Source of the DNA: Tupaia tana
Taxonomy: Eukaryota > Chordata > Mammalia > Scandentia > Tupaiidae
Reading direction: 5' to 3'
Length of the DNA: 64,000 nucleotides
NCBI GenBank assembly: GCA_026018925.1
Contig: JAKSZU010000002.1
Coordinates: forward strand, 87,758,475-87,822,474
Part shown: piece after piece, positions 34,273 to 46,000 of the stretch
How positions within the stretch are numbered: position 1 is the first letter of the stretch
Layout: every line of letters begins with the position of its first letter
Translations under genes and position numbers: made by a program
Notes under the pieces: generated by a model
The model's input: only the letters and a program-made list of their open reading frames with translations
The model's database searches: none
What the model was told of the DNA's origin: nothing

Positions 34273-34284
34273 TAAACATGGAAT

Positions 34285-34920
34285 ACATAAGCAGCAATAG
34301 ATTTTCTGTTCATCTATACATACATATAAGCTTGTTCAACACTTATAGTCAAAAATGAACCACTCGCCCTAAAACAATTGTTTAATAGAGTTATGGTGGA
34401 ATTACAAGTCAGTGGGCTCATGCCTCTGTACATAATAGTTTTGGTCTCATTTGTTCTCATTAACAATCAGACTTTGATATTCACAGATGCTTCAAGTCCT
34501 ATAAGAAATTCAACAAAAGTCCTTGAGATGTTTTTTAAGAAGTGTAGTATGATCTGCTGATTCTCTCAAAGGAAACCCTGAGGTGTGAAGGAAAGGGGAA
34601 CAGAAAGATTGATGAACAAAACTTAGCCTTGGATTTACTCTCTGCCAAGAACCCAGAGGAGATCTTTAAGGGAAAACTCCCAAAAGCACGTTGATCAGTT
34701 CCAGCAAAGAATTTTAAGGAAAGACTTAATTAACACCTGCCAAGCCATACAGAGCAGAAACTATTAGAAGAAAAACTTCCATAATTACAAAATATATGAG
34801 TGAAATGGAGGCTTATACCAAGCTAAGTCAAAGAAGTATAATTTTAAAAAGTCTTGTGGGGAAACCAAAATTCAGTAGTTCCTTTTTTAAAAGGTGTACT
34901 AATAATTTAACATCTCACTG
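34285..34920. other. Intron 1, no gene recognised
   Basis: Unique sequence; the small open frame 34378-34560 has no support. Confidence 0.5.
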
Positions 34921-35325
34921 TTACAGACTGAATTGTGCTCTCTCCCCACCCCAATTCACATGTTGAAGCACTAATCTTCGATGTACCTAGGGCTTTGTAT
35001 TAGGTAGGTAATCAAGGTAACATGAGGTCGTATGGGTGGGTCCAAGGTAACATGAGGTCGTATGGGTGGGTCCCTCATCTAACTGGATTAATATCCTTGT
35101 AAGAAGGAATACTAGAGAGCTCTCTCTTTTTGAGCACACAGAGGAATGGTAATGTGAGGACATAGTGCGAAGGTGGTCATCTGGAAGCCAGAGGAGAGGA
35201 CTTAGCAGAAACTGAGTCTGCCATTACCTTGATCTTGGGCTTTCAGCTTCCAGAACTGTAAGTAAATACATTTTTCTTGTTTAAGTCATGGCAGCTCTTA
35301 TCAACTAATAGACTCATACATCCAA
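34921..35325 (+). mobile_element. MLT1-like (ERVL-MaLR) LTR with a 30-bp internal tandem duplication
   Basis: Starts ttacagactgaattgtgctc, has gatcttgggctttcagcttc, ccagaactgtaagtaaatac and a cttatcaactaatagactca end, the usual MLT1 order. The block caaggtaacatgaggtcgta... is repeated exactly at 35013-35042 and 35043-35072. No retroviral coding sequence adjoins. Confidence 0.75.
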
Positions 35326-35856
35326 AATATTTCAGAGTTTAATCCAGTTGGTAATCAACTGTTATTGAGAGCTTTTATGTATCTAGTTCTGTGCAAAATA
35401 GAGCTAACAAATGAAATAACATCCACAGTCTATGGGTTTTGCTGATTAGACTAAGGGACATGAAGCAACTAGTGAACGAAAGACAATTGACTTAAGAAAA
35501 TAATTGTTTAAATTGTATCACAACGGACACATGAACAGAATGGACAAGATTGCTAATAGGCTTCATCTCAAATGCCATTTTCAGTGTCTGTTGAATGGAA
35601 TGTTGTGTTGAGTTACTCTAAGGATTAACTGACTCACTAGAAAAGAAAATGATGATAGATTTGTGGTATCTACATAGATGGAGAAAAAATGGAAATGTAT
35701 CTTGAAGGACAGTATATCAGTGTGAGCTAAAATTAAAGAGAAAGAATTTGTTATTGAAGGCATGGGTCTTAAGCTGTAATGAACAGAAAAGTATGGTTTA
35801 GACACATGCCAAACAGTACAACAATGTATTGATATGATTCAAAATAAATAAAAATA
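35326..35856. other. Intron 1, no gene recognised
   Basis: Possibly old L2-like text at 35340-35420 (ttattgagagcttttatgta); otherwise nothing. Confidence 0.45.
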
Positions 35857-36116
35857 GGGAACCAGCAGTTAGCGTAATGGCTATGTCGCTGGACTCCCAC
35901 GTAGTCGACCGTGGTTCGCGTCCCGAACCCGTGGCTTGAAACTCACGCCATGCGCGTGTGCGTGCGTGCCCAAGATCCTGAGAGGAGAATGGAGGAGAAG
36001 GGATTGCGGCGTGACCATCCCCCCTGGGGGGTGATTTCTCGCTTTCTATCTCTCTGTCTCTCTCTGTCTGTCTGGCGAACGTACGCGCCCTATAGTGAAA
36101 AACCTCTCCAAAAAAA

Positions 36117-36147
<31 letters not shown>

Positions 36148-36150
36148 AAA
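35857..36150 (+). mobile_element. Young SINE (CYN-like) with (AAAT)n tail, left arm of an inverted pair
   Basis: Head ggaaccagcagttagcgtaa after a leading g, GTCGACCGTGGTTCGCGTCC, tail ccctatagtgaaaaacctc and an AAAT array. Confidence 0.93.
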
Positions 36151-36236
36151 TAAATAAAATAAATCTACTTCAGTGGGTAGAGTGACAACATATTAGCTCA
36201 CATTGTATCCATATTACTCACCCCTTTCTTCACTGT

Positions 36237-36503
36237 TTTTTTTGTTTTGTTTTGGTTTGGTTTTTTGAGAGATTATTGCTTAGGGCACATATGCTTGTCA
36301 GAGAGAAAGACAAAAAGCAAGAAATCACCCCCCAGGGGAGATGGCCACGCTGCAATCCCTTCTCCTCCCTTCTCCTCTCAGGATTTCGGGCATGCATGCA
36401 CACACACCCAGCATGAGTTTTAAGCCACCAGGCTCAGAACTCAAACTGCGGTCGACTATGTAGGAGTCCAGCAACATAATATTACACTATCTGCGACTCA
36501 CCA
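36237..36503 (-). mobile_element. Young-type SINE, decayed, right arm of an inverted pair
   Basis: Minus-strand copy starting gtcgcagatagtgtaat, with several CpG losses. Only about 90 bp separates it from the opposed SINE at 35857. Confidence 0.85.
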
Positions 36504-36667
36504 TTTTCTAGACCTGGAAAATAACTAGATTTCATGGTATGGGTAAGTGGAGAACAGAATTACACACATCACTAACCATTACTAAGAAGACATTTTTTAT
36601 TAATGCAGAAATTTACATTAGTGATTCGTGTCACATGTACATGTCAAAATGGGAATTAAACACAATG

Positions 36668-36882
36668 GGTCCAGTTGTGGTGGCACTAGTGGTGTGGCAT
36701 CACTACATGATACTGGAGCCATGTGGGAATGCTCGGAGTTTGGATTCCAGGTTAGTCTGGAATGCACTGGTTATGTCTCTGGGTATGCCTATAATGCTGA
36801 CTAGAAAGCTGGGAGGACTGCAGTGTGTAATTTTTGTGTTTCTCTAGCTCGCTCTCTCTCAAAATAAAATAAAATTTAAATT
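36668..36882 (+). mobile_element. SINE subfamily D-like, diverged
   Basis: ggtccagttgtggtggcact head, ggagtttggattccaggtta box B-like region, ctagctcgctctctctcaaa pyrimidine end followed by an A-rich AATAAAAT tail. Confidence 0.6.
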
Positions 36883-37512
36883 TTTTAAGTTAAACACAAT
36901 GACAGATAACTGACATCATTTTTAGAGAAAATCTGAAATTGAACTGTTCTTAAAAGTCTTGACTCAAAGCACTAACACTTAACTATTCATAATTCATTCA
37001 ATGTGATGGTAATCTAAAGAGATGACAAATGATTTGACCACCTGATCTGAAGTGGTCAAATCTTTTGGTAGATAACTATGCCATGACTTGAGGGATTAAA
37101 AAAAAAGATCGGCATATTAAAATGTTCTATCTCTGCATAATTGGAAATATTTTCTGGATACTGCATTTACTTTCTATGTCACATGCAGAGATGTTTATTC
37201 ATGTGTTTAATAAATTTTGATTTAATTGTTCTAATAATTTTAATGTTGGTTTTCCTATTGTCATTAAAACAACTTTTATAGCAGTGTCTAGACTTTTGTT
37301 TTTTTGCTAAATTGGCAGTTCATTTTCATCTCTCCGCAGCACTCCCAGAATTGGCCAGAAGTTTCATTGTGTTTCATTGCCTGAACACGAATCTAAGTCA
37401 TACTGTAAAAATAGACAAAGCATCTATATTAGTTTTAGACTCACTATATAAGTAAATGTTTCTAACCAGATTTTGCTACATTGTTTGACATACTTTGAAA
37501 CTCAGAAAAAGC
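36883..37512. other. Intron 1, no gene recognised
   Basis: AT-rich unique sequence. Confidence 0.5.
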
Positions 37513-37531
37513 CCCCATTTTATCTATTTTT

Positions 37532-37978
37532 TTTCTTTTTTTTTTCCTTAGAGGTTTTTGCTATAGGGCACAAGCGCTTGCCAGACAGACAGAGACAGAG
37601 AGAGAGAGACAGAAAGCAAGAAATCACCCCCCAAGGGGGATGGCCACGCTGCAATCCCTTCTCCTCCGTTCTCCTCTCGGGATCTTGGGCACGCACGCAC
37701 ACGCACCAGGCGTGAGGTTTTTTTTTTTTTTTTTTTTTTCCGCTATAGGGCGCGTGCACTCGCCAGACAGACAGAAAGAGACATGGAGACAGAAAGCGAG
37801 AAATCACCCCCCAGGGGGGATAGTCACACCACAATCCCTTCTCCTCCATTCTCCTCTCGGGATCTTGGGCACGCACGCACACGCACCCGGCGTGAGTTTT
37901 AAGCCACCGGGTCCGGGACGCGAACTGCGGTCGACTACATGGGAGTCCAGCGACATAGCCATTACGCTAACTGCTGGT
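37532..37978 (-). mobile_element. Dimeric young SINE: full unit plus headless second unit
   Basis: On the minus strand a complete unit (37735-37978) is followed by its A-tail and then a second unit beginning cctcacgcctggtgcgtgtg, which lacks the tRNA head (37547-37716). One target duplication, CCCCATTTTATCTATTTTT, bounds the whole block (37513-37531 and 37979-37997), so it inserted as one molecule. Confidence 0.88.
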
Positions 37979-37997
37979 CCCCATTTTATCTATTTTT

Positions 37998-38695
37998 ATG
38001 TCCTTTAAATCAAATAATGCTTAGGCAGAAGGAGATATCTTCCATAGTAGCTGTATCTCAAGAGTGGCCAACAATTATATGCAAAGAAAATAGAATGATC
38101 ATATTTGTGCTAGGAACTCTTCAAAACACTGAGGATTATTTCACATTTAACTCTATGCTAGCCCATGTAGCCCAACAAAGTGCATTTGGCAGTTTCACAG
38201 TAAGTAAATATTTTGGCATAAAATATCTCCTCAGTGAAGATTTTCTGAAATGTGGACTGAATAGTTCTATAAAACCTTCCCTTGACCTGATCTAGTTCTG
38301 CTGTGAAAATCATCTCTGATGGCTCAATGCTTTGGTTTCTTCTATGGCAAAAATATTTCACTACTATCATAGCAATATAGCTGATGTGAATATCATACCA
38401 GCACCACTCTGATTACTGGAGAGAAACTGGATTGAAATAGAAGATAGAGTTGTCAAATGTAATTTTTAAAGACAGAATTGTTTTCGAAAGTTAGAAGCCA
38501 GACTGTTTTAAATCTTTTTAATTATATATTATAGGTTCTAAAAAATAAAAGAGGGTTTGCTTAATACTAGCAATAGGGAGATTCTTTTAAAACTTGCCAT
38601 AATCATGTATAAGAAACAGCTGAAGAAGAATTTTGTTTATTTTAGGACTCTGATTGAAAGCAACAGAAAACCTAACAGTGACTTCAACATGTACA
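37998..38695. other. Intron 1, no gene recognised
   Basis: Unique sequence. Confidence 0.5.
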
Positions 38696-38857
38696 AGGGC
38701 CGGCAGGTGGCATGGTGGTTGAGATGTTGGATTCCAACATGGCCAATCACGGTTCAAGTCCTGAACTTGGTGGCTTGCTTTTTCACTCTTCCTTTCTCTC
38801 TGTCTCTCTGGGAAAAACTGAAGAATAATGATAAGAAATAAAATCAAAAATAAATAA

Positions 38858-38893
<36 letters not shown>
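38696..38893 (+). mobile_element. tRNA-derived SINE, short subfamily, long poly(A)
   Basis: ggccggcaggtggcatggtg head, GGTTCAAGTCC box B, no body, tail of about 33 A ending near 38893. Target text caacatgtacaggg/caaccatgtacagg flanks it. Confidence 0.9.
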
Positions 38894-38894
<1 letters not shown>

Positions 38895-39396
38895 AACCAT
38901 GTACAGGTCTCTGTCTCACAATACAAGAGATAGAAAACCAAGCAGCCCAGGACTGGTCAATACCAAGCTTTTTCTGAATGTCCATTTCACCATATTTAAC
39001 AGTTGACTTTGTTGTCTTGCTTATCACCTCACATTCGGGGGTGTCCTTTAGGGATCAAGCCTGGAATTTCAGCTATGAAGAAGGATGAAGGGTCATGCCA
39101 CGATTCTAATCCTCTCTTCTTCTCATAAGAAAAGTGAAAGCTTCACTGAGAACCTCACCCAAAAAGATTTCCCATATTTTATTAGCCAGAATTAGGTGAC
39201 ATGACATCCTTAGACCAGTTGCTGACCAAAGAGAATAAGATTATCAAAACTGGTTAGAGAAATAATGATTTATCCCACCACTAACATAAATCAGGATTCC
39301 ATTGGCTGAGAAGCATGGGGAAACCAAATACTAGTTAGGACACTGAAGGCGATAGTGATGGGATGGAAAAATTATCTTTATCCAGAAAATAACTGT
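38894..39396. other. Intron 1, no gene recognised
   Basis: Unique sequence. Confidence 0.5.
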
Positions 39397-39499
39397 GGGG
39401 ACCAGCAGGTGGCATGGTGGTTAAGGTGCTAGACTCCCACACGGTAGACCATGGTTCCAGTCCTAGACCTGGAGGCTTACTTTCTCACTCCCCCGGCAC

Positions 39500-39538
<39 letters not shown>

Positions 39539-39610
39539 AGTGCACATGCCCTGTAGTGAATTAAAAATAATAATAATGATAAATAAAATTAAATAAATAA
39601 TTCTTTAAAA
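39397..39610 (+). mobile_element. tRNA-derived SINE, short subfamily, with (CT)n
   Basis: ggggaccagcaggtggcatg head, GGTTCCAGTCC box B, about 17 CT units at 39502-39535, then gccctgtagtgaatt. Confidence 0.88.
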
Positions 39611-40254
39611 AATAAGTAACTTCAGAGGATAAACCATATTTCCTTAGGTATTACATGTTTAGTTGATTTCATTCCAAACTACCTAATGTATTATATTTTT
39701 AATTGCCTTGGGTTTTTATTTAAATAAACCAACAAATTGGTCTTATCACTCCCTGAGGAAAAAAATGTATTTTTAAAATGTAAAACCAAAAGCATTTTAA
39801 TGTACTCTAAAAACTTTAAAAACTATCACACACCTAAAAAAGGAGGAGGGAGTGAGACTACATGTTATTTGCCTAGTTCTTGGTTATGCTTGGCATAGAA
39901 AACCTCTTCGTTATAACACAGAATTTGTTCCATCTATTTCAAGCCTAACCCTTCCAAATCCCTCTTCTTACATTTTTCTGGTTGCCTCTGCCCCACCATC
40001 AGCCCTTAATACCTTCCCTTTTGTCTAACTAGCCCTTTGTGTACTTGGCCTCTTCATTTTCCTCTCCATTGTTTGGTGTACTATAATACGGCATCTGCTC
40101 TCAACATCTCACTTAAAAAAAAATCACATGAGGTCATATCCTAACAGGCAGATGCATTTATCATCTTTCTTTGCCTGTCTGAAGCATTAAATGACTGATC
40201 ACCCTCTCTCAGTTCTCTGTAGGTTGCATAATACTCTTTTCCTGGAAGGCCACA
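39611..40254. other. Intron 1, no gene recognised
   Basis: A pyrimidine-rich stretch at 39930-40080 may be an old repeat; not identified. Confidence 0.45.
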
Positions 40255-40500
40255 TATTACAGCAGTTAAGCACATATCCTCAAGATTCAGACTCAGACGT
40301 CATTCCAAGCTATACTATTTACTGTTCTGTAAGTATTAACAAAGTCATTTAAGCAATCTGTGCCTCCCTTTTCTCATTTGAAAAAAAAAAAAAGGCTAAT
40401 AGCATTATCTACCTCATAGGGTTGTTGTGAAGGAATTCAATTAGATAATCTATTTAAAGGATTTAACACAGGAGCTACCACAGTTGGTGTTCAATAACTC
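40255..40500 (+). mobile_element. MIR SINE, nearly full length
   Basis: acagcagttaagcacatatc start, gcaatctgtgcctccctttt and ctcatagggttgttgtgaag are characteristic MIR text, ending ttggtgttcaataactcaat. Confidence 0.88.
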
Positions 40501-40847
40501 AATAACAACTCTCAATTATTACTCTTCTCTTACACCTTCTCTGTTCTAATCTGTTTGCAAAACTGTACACAGACTTGCAAAACAGACATCCTACTGAAAT
40601 ATGCTCCAGTTGTTTTAACAACAGCTTTGCCCACACTTATGTGTATCAAGAAAGACCATAATAACAGTATCGCTGCAGGGGTCATGTATTCCCACAAGAT
40701 CGCTGATTTCTTTTTTTTCAGTAATTCAACCAGTTTACTAATTCCAACCAATCCTTGCCTAAACTGTGCAAATTTTATTATAAATCTGAAACTAACTGAA
40801 GTTCAAATATTTTCTCTTCAAATTGTTTCCAAAGAAAAGTTCTTGGG
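40501..40847. other. Intron 1, no gene recognised
   Basis: Unique sequence. Confidence 0.5.
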
Positions 40848-41110
40848 CCACCCCTGTAGCCTGTGTTTAATGGTAGTTGGATCCCATGAGACGAATCATG
40901 GTTCAAATTCTGACCCTGCCAGCTTGAAAAACACACTAGGTATATGTGTATGCATGCCCCAAATTCTGACAGGATGGAGAACTTGAGAAGGGTTACAGCA
41001 TGATGATGCCCCATTAAGGGTGCTTTCTCCCTTTCCCCATCTCTCTGTATCTCTCTGACAAGTATACTCTCCCTTTGGCAACTTAAAATAAAATTGCCTT
41101 GTAAATAAAA
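40848..41110 (+). mobile_element. tRNA-derived SINE, subfamily C
   Basis: gggccacccctgtagcctgt head, ggttcaaattctgaccctgc, gtatatgtgtatgcatgccc body, tcccccttccc-like tract, tail cctttggcaacttaaaat. Confidence 0.75.
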
Positions 41111-41204
41111 AAATAAAATAATTTACAAAAATAAGAGTTGACTTTTATTAATTTGTTAATTTATTTTTATCTTGAGAACATAAAGGGTTTTTTTTAAAGA
41201 GTAT

Positions 41205-41354
41205 TTAACTTTATTTATTTGTTTATTTAAATTTGACCAGAGAGGAACAGAGCAAGAGAGAAAGTGAGAAAGCAAGCTGCCAGGTCAGGGACTTGAACCA
41301 TGGGCAGTCATGAGGGAGTCCAGTGACCTTAACCACCATGCCCCCTGCTGGCCC
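41205..41354 (-). mobile_element. tRNA-derived SINE, short subfamily
   Basis: Minus-strand ggccagcagggggcatggtg head, ggttcaagtccctgacctgg, then pyrimidine tract and AT-rich tail. Confidence 0.88.
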
Positions 41355-41756
41355 AAGAATATAGTATTTTAAATACTGCTTCTCTCAGACAAAAACCCAA
41401 CTCTCTCCTAATTACCCCTCATCAGCAAATTTGATAAGCATGTTTCCTAAGTCACTGATAAAGAAAGATACAACAGGGAAGGACCTAGAACAGAGCACTT
41501 CCACATGACTTTCTCTAGTCTCCTGTTTTCACAGGTTTATTTGAGCACTTTTAAGTTCAGCGGTTCATCTTGCCCTGAATCTAAACAACTAGCCCCTTCA
41601 TCTCACTTCCTAATTTGTGCACAAAGCAACTGAGATTTTTCTAAAATGTTTTGCTGAAATTGAGATACACTGCTTTTCCATTTTCCCAGTTGTAGAAATA
41701 GGGGTTGATCCCTGATCAGGTCAAACTTCTAAATCAATTTTAAACCTACTTTCATA

Positions 41757-41890
41757 CCAATATTGCTCTACACATGCGAGGCACGTGTGCCCACATGCCT
41801 GTGATCCAGGCTGGAGATGGATCACAATGCAAAACCCTGCCGAGGATCTCTCTCTCTCAGAAGAAATAAACAAACTTATTTCAAAAATGT
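41757..41890 (+). mobile_element. SINE subfamily D, 5'-truncated
   Basis: Begins inside the body (gcacgtgtgcccacatgcct), has gtgatccaggctgg and ends agaagaaataaacaaac. Confidence 0.65.
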
Positions 41891-41897
41891 AACAATA

Positions 41898-42215
41898 GAG
41901 GCCAGCAGGTAACAAGGTGGTTAAGGCACTGGACTCCCATATAGTCGGCCACAGTTCAAGTCCCAGACCTGGTGGCTTGAAAATCACAACAGGCACATAT
42001 GTCTCTGTGTGTGCATGCGTGTGTGTGTGTGTGTCCAAAATCTTCTCTCTATGTGTGTGTGGGTGTATCCAAAATCTTAGGAGAATGCATTGTGGCATAG
42101 CCATCTCTCCGGGGGGCAGGGGGGGGAGGGGCTGAGGATTCACTTTCCCTCTCACTCTCTCTCTCTCTCTGATGAACACATGTGCCCTACAACAAAAATC
42201 TTAAAAGAAAAAAAA
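41898..42215 (+). mobile_element. tRNA-derived SINE, old long subfamily, with expanded body
   Basis: gaggccagcaggtaacaagg head, GTTCAAGTCCC box B. The body is duplicated around TG runs (two tccaaaatctt copies at 42035 and 42069). A G-rich run, ggggggcaggggggggaggg, lies at 42111-42131. Confidence 0.85.
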
Positions 42216-42426
42216 GTAAGATAGGATAAAATAGGATATGTTGCTTTATGTGGTTCTTAAGTTCCTTAGCAAATAAGTGAAAAGCTCTAGATCATCTTTC
42301 TAAAAAAAAAAAAAAAAAAAAACAAACAAACAAGAATATGCTTATATACACAGTGCACATAGCTTATTGTTATTCTATGAGAAGAGACAAAATGCAGTTC
42401 ATAATTGATCCATAAGAAAAAGATAT

Positions 42427-42658
42427 GGGGAGCCAGAAGGTAGCACAGGGTAAAAGACAGTTCTCTGTGAAGCTGAGCCACATAGGAGGTTTCTGGTTGG
42501 CCTCAGAGACCTCCCTGAACATGCTAGGCACTCACATGTCCGTGATCCAGGGCTGGCTGGGGCTGGCTGAATCACAACTTGAGGACTCTATTGGAGGTAT
42601 ATCTTTCTTTGCCTGTCTCTCTTACTACAGAAGAGATAAATAAACTTTAAAAAAATAA
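42427..42658 (+). mobile_element. SINE subfamily D
   Basis: ggggagccagaaggtagcac head, gatccagggctggctggggc, ends gaagagataaataaac. Confidence 0.65.
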
Positions 42659-42687
42659 AGAAAGGAAGGAAGAAAGAAAAAGAGACA

Positions 42688-42915
42688 GCCAGTGCCATGG
42701 CCTGGTAGTTAAGGGAAACAGATACCATTTGGTCGACCACAGTTCAAATCTCAGACCTAAGGGCTAGAAAAATATGCCAGGTGCATGTGCGTACCTACCC
42801 AAAATACTGATTGGATGGAGAAATGAAGGAAAAGGGCATGACCATGCCCCATGGGAGATGTTCTCCCACTCCCTCTCTCTCTCTGTCTCTCTTTTCCATG
42901 CCCTCTGGTAAAAAG
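42688..42915 (+). mobile_element. tRNA-derived SINE, subfamily C
   Basis: gccagtgccatggcctggta head, cacagttcaaatctcagacc, gtgcatgtgcgtacctaccc body, ccatgccctctggtaaaaag tail. Confidence 0.75.
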
Positions 42916-43138
42916 AAAAAGAGGGAGAGGAATGGAATTTTCAGTAACGTATCAGTTCAACTTTAGATATTCTTTAAAAGCAAAAGTAAAAACAAAACTT
43001 TTTTTTTCTCCCTGGAAACAGCAAAGACTTATTTGGCACAAGACAGTCAAAGTTTTCTATCAAATTTCAGCCATTTAAAAATAAAAGGTTTGTCTATCTA
43101 TATTAAATTTTATGAACAACTTTAAGTAGAGTAAATTT

Positions 43139-43394
43139 TTTTTGAGAGGTTTTTGCTATAGGGCACATGCACTCGCCAGAAAGACAGAGAGAGACAGAGA
43201 GATAGAAAGCGAGAAATCATCCCCCCAAGGGGGATGGCCATGCCACAATCCCTTCTCCTCCATTCTCCTCTTGGGATCTTGGGCATGCACGCACACACGC
43301 CCGGCGTGAGTTTAAGCCACTGGGTCTGGGACTCGAACCGTGATCTACTACATGGGAGTCCAGCGACATAGCCATTACACTAACTGCTGGTCCC
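43139..43394 (-). mobile_element. Young SINE (CYN-like)
   Basis: Complete minus-strand copy; target text taagtagagtaaatttt/taagtaaactaatttt flanks it. Confidence 0.92.
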
Positions 43395-43410
43395 TAAGTA
43401 AACTAATTTT

Positions 43411-44094
43411 TCAAAGTAGCTTCTTTCTCTTGTACAGATTATAGTGATTATAGCAGTTTAAAATTATATTATGGTCTCTTTGTAAATGAAACTAGCAGTC
43501 CATTATACTTTTCAAAAATTCTGACTTTTCTTACATGTTACAGGACACAAGACCTATGCCATCATTTCCCTTGAAGCCTTAATATCAACAGAAGTCACCA
43601 AGGAATTATTTATCAAGCTTTACAAATATACTTTTAATAAACCATGTTGTGGAATTAATTCTCAAGGAAATTCTGATAGCAAACTAATATGGAACCATAA
43701 TAAAGCATTTGTAAAGCGCATTACAAACATCTAAGAACTCAACAAACAACTATGCGATACACTTCTAATACACAGGATAAAATAGGTAGTACAGGTATTA
43801 TTAGTTAATTTTTAAAAAGGTCCACATGGGTTTATTGGAACACTAATTGCCAAAGCATTCATAAGGAATCAATGGCAAGATTATTATAGGTGATTTTTAA
43901 TGGATTTTAATTACCAATGTTAAAGAAATTTGCTTATATCTGAGCATAATTAAGCTATCTGATACTTCTCCCAAATGAAGCAGAAGTTCTGAATAAATGG
44001 CTAAGTGTTAAAGAGAATGTCCTCACATTTATTTCATTAAATCTTTTTTTTTTAAAGAAAAAGAGACAATGTTTTCAGAATTGTTGGGGAGATG
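43411..44094. other. Intron 1, no gene recognised
   Basis: AT-rich; possible MIR scrap near 43700-43800. Confidence 0.45.
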
Positions 44095-44305
44095 AGGCCA
44101 GGTGGTGACCCAGTGGACCTTTGTGGGAAAGGTCATGCCAACCTGGGACATTTCCCAGGACCTCACTGAGCACACTGGGTACACAGGTGTGGCTGTGATC
44201 AGAGCAGCTGAGACTGGGAGTAGGTCACAGTTTGAGGACTCTGTGGGGGTCCTATCTATCTTTCTCTTTCTCTCTGAAGAACTAAGTAAATAAACGTTTT
44301 TAAAA
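44095..44305 (+). mobile_element. SINE subfamily D
   Basis: aggccaggtggtgacccagt head, ctgtgatcagagcagctgag body, end gaagaactaagtaaataaac. Confidence 0.6.
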
Positions 44306-44967
44306 TATTCGAGAGAAAGGAGAAAAACAAAGTTGAAAGAGAATGGGAAATGTATTTAAAATAGTGATGAAATTATTTTTGGTGTGGTTATATACAGAAT
44401 GTAGAAATTGTAGAGTATAAGTGAATACTGCCACCCAGTGGAATTATAGTATCAATAAAATTTCATATTTAGAAAGATTGCTAGAATTTCACATCACTTT
44501 TCAGTTGGTATAATAGAGTTTAATAATTCCCCAAGTGCTTAAATGTATCACTCCTGGAAAAATCCAGTGAAACACACAGCAGAAGTGTTAGCACATCTTT
44601 TCCTGAGTCTGGGTTCAAGATTCCATGACCTGAGAGTGTCCATGCCTATTCAGTAGCATGCCAAGTACCTGAGCCCAAGGCTGCTGGCTCTCCGTGTGCT
44701 ACTGTTCACACCATGTAGTCACTCCTGAAAAGCCTTTGGCATCTCCACTGTTGTCCAAACACAGTAGTTCAGAGAGGCCAAAACTGAAACTCGGAGATTA
44801 TCAAGGCTTCTCACACATGTCCAAGGGGTTTGGGAACAGAACTTGAAGCACTTCTCTACTGGCATGAAAATTCTCAGAAGACTTGCATTTTTAAAAAATT
44901 CCCATGATGGCTGTGTTCTATTCCATATAGGACTGGACTTCAAAAGGTCTCCCGGTTGGGAGTTGCG
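44306..44967. other. Intron 1, no gene recognised
   Basis: Possible MIR-core scrap at 44780-44850 (gccaaaactgaaactcggag). Ends next to a run of 14 G at 44967-44980. Confidence 0.45.
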
Positions 44968-44984
44968 GGGGGGGGGGGGGGAGG

Positions 44985-45230
44985 TTGGCGTACCACACAT
45001 GGTGTGGATGTTAAGGCACTGGATCCCACATAGCCAGGTTTGTCATTCAAGTCCCAAATATGGAAGCTTGAGAATCACACTGGGTATATGTGCATGCATG
45101 CCCAAAATCACAAAAAGAGAGTGGAGAAGGGATTGCCATATGGACATCCTCCCTAGGGGGTGATTTCTTACTTTCCCTTTCTCTCTCTGACTCTAGTGAG
45201 TGTATGCACCCTACAGCAAAACCAGCAACA
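44985..45230 (+). mobile_element. tRNA-derived SINE, old long subfamily
   Basis: Diverged head with a G-run just before it, cattcaagtcccaaatatgg, gtatatgtgcatgcatgccc body, tail ccctacagcaaaacc. Confidence 0.78.
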
Positions 45231-45267
45231 ACAAAATCTGTGAGAAAATTGAATCAAAAGTATAAGT

Positions 45268-45362
45268 TTATTTTAGTACAAAACAATTTTGAAATCCATG
45301 CATAGTTTTTTCATAATACACATTTTCCATGAACTCTGTAAAATCCCTCAACCATGTCTGCT
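45268..45362 (+). mobile_element. Mariner-like DNA transposon fragment
   Basis: gaaatccatgcatagttttt and cattttccatgaactctgta. The first part is the reverse of aactatgcatggatatc at 61998, so the family has inverted ends. Confidence 0.4.
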
Positions 45363-45589
45363 TTAGTTTTTAAAGAACGTTTTATTTTCTCAAATGTCTC
45401 TTAAAGAAGATGATGCTTTAAAACAATGCTGCATCTTTATGCTACGTTACAAACTCACTGGCACATGACCACAGTGAATGAAGAAGGAGAAAAGGAATAT
45501 GAGTATTCCAGTTTGAGATCTCTGGAAAGCGCCATGCTCAAGTTCATTCATGCATAAAATATTTAATGAACACCTACTCTATGCTAGAT

Positions 45590-46000
45590 GTTGTCTTAGT
45601 TCCTAGGACATGCTATGATAACAAGCCCAAATTACCAGTGCCATAAAAGAGCAAAGGTGTACTTCTTTTCTACATTAAGGTTTGTTATAGATCAGCTAAG
45701 GACTCTTCTTCACATTGTCATCATCTGCATGCCAGAACCATCAGATAAAACAATCACTAACTGAAATAGTAACAGTAACCTCTTGGCAGAGAGAAGAGAG
45801 AATGAAGCAAAGCAGGAGGTAGTGACACGCAGCACTTCCTCTTGCAGTTTATTGGCCAAAGCAAACCGTATGACAAAGATATACTTCCTCAACATAGAGA
45901 GGAATAATCTCCTGAAAACAAGGTTACTGGTAAACATAATGACCTGTCACATCCTAACTTTTCCAAAATACGCTGAGGAAAGGCAGATCTGGATAAAATA
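45590..46000 (+). repeat. Ancient repeat, LTR-like, not firmly identified
   Basis: gctatgataacaagcccaaa, ttcctcttgcagtttattgg and ccaaagcaaaccgtatgaca look like an old interspersed repeat. Frames across it carry no convincing protein. Confidence 0.35.
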
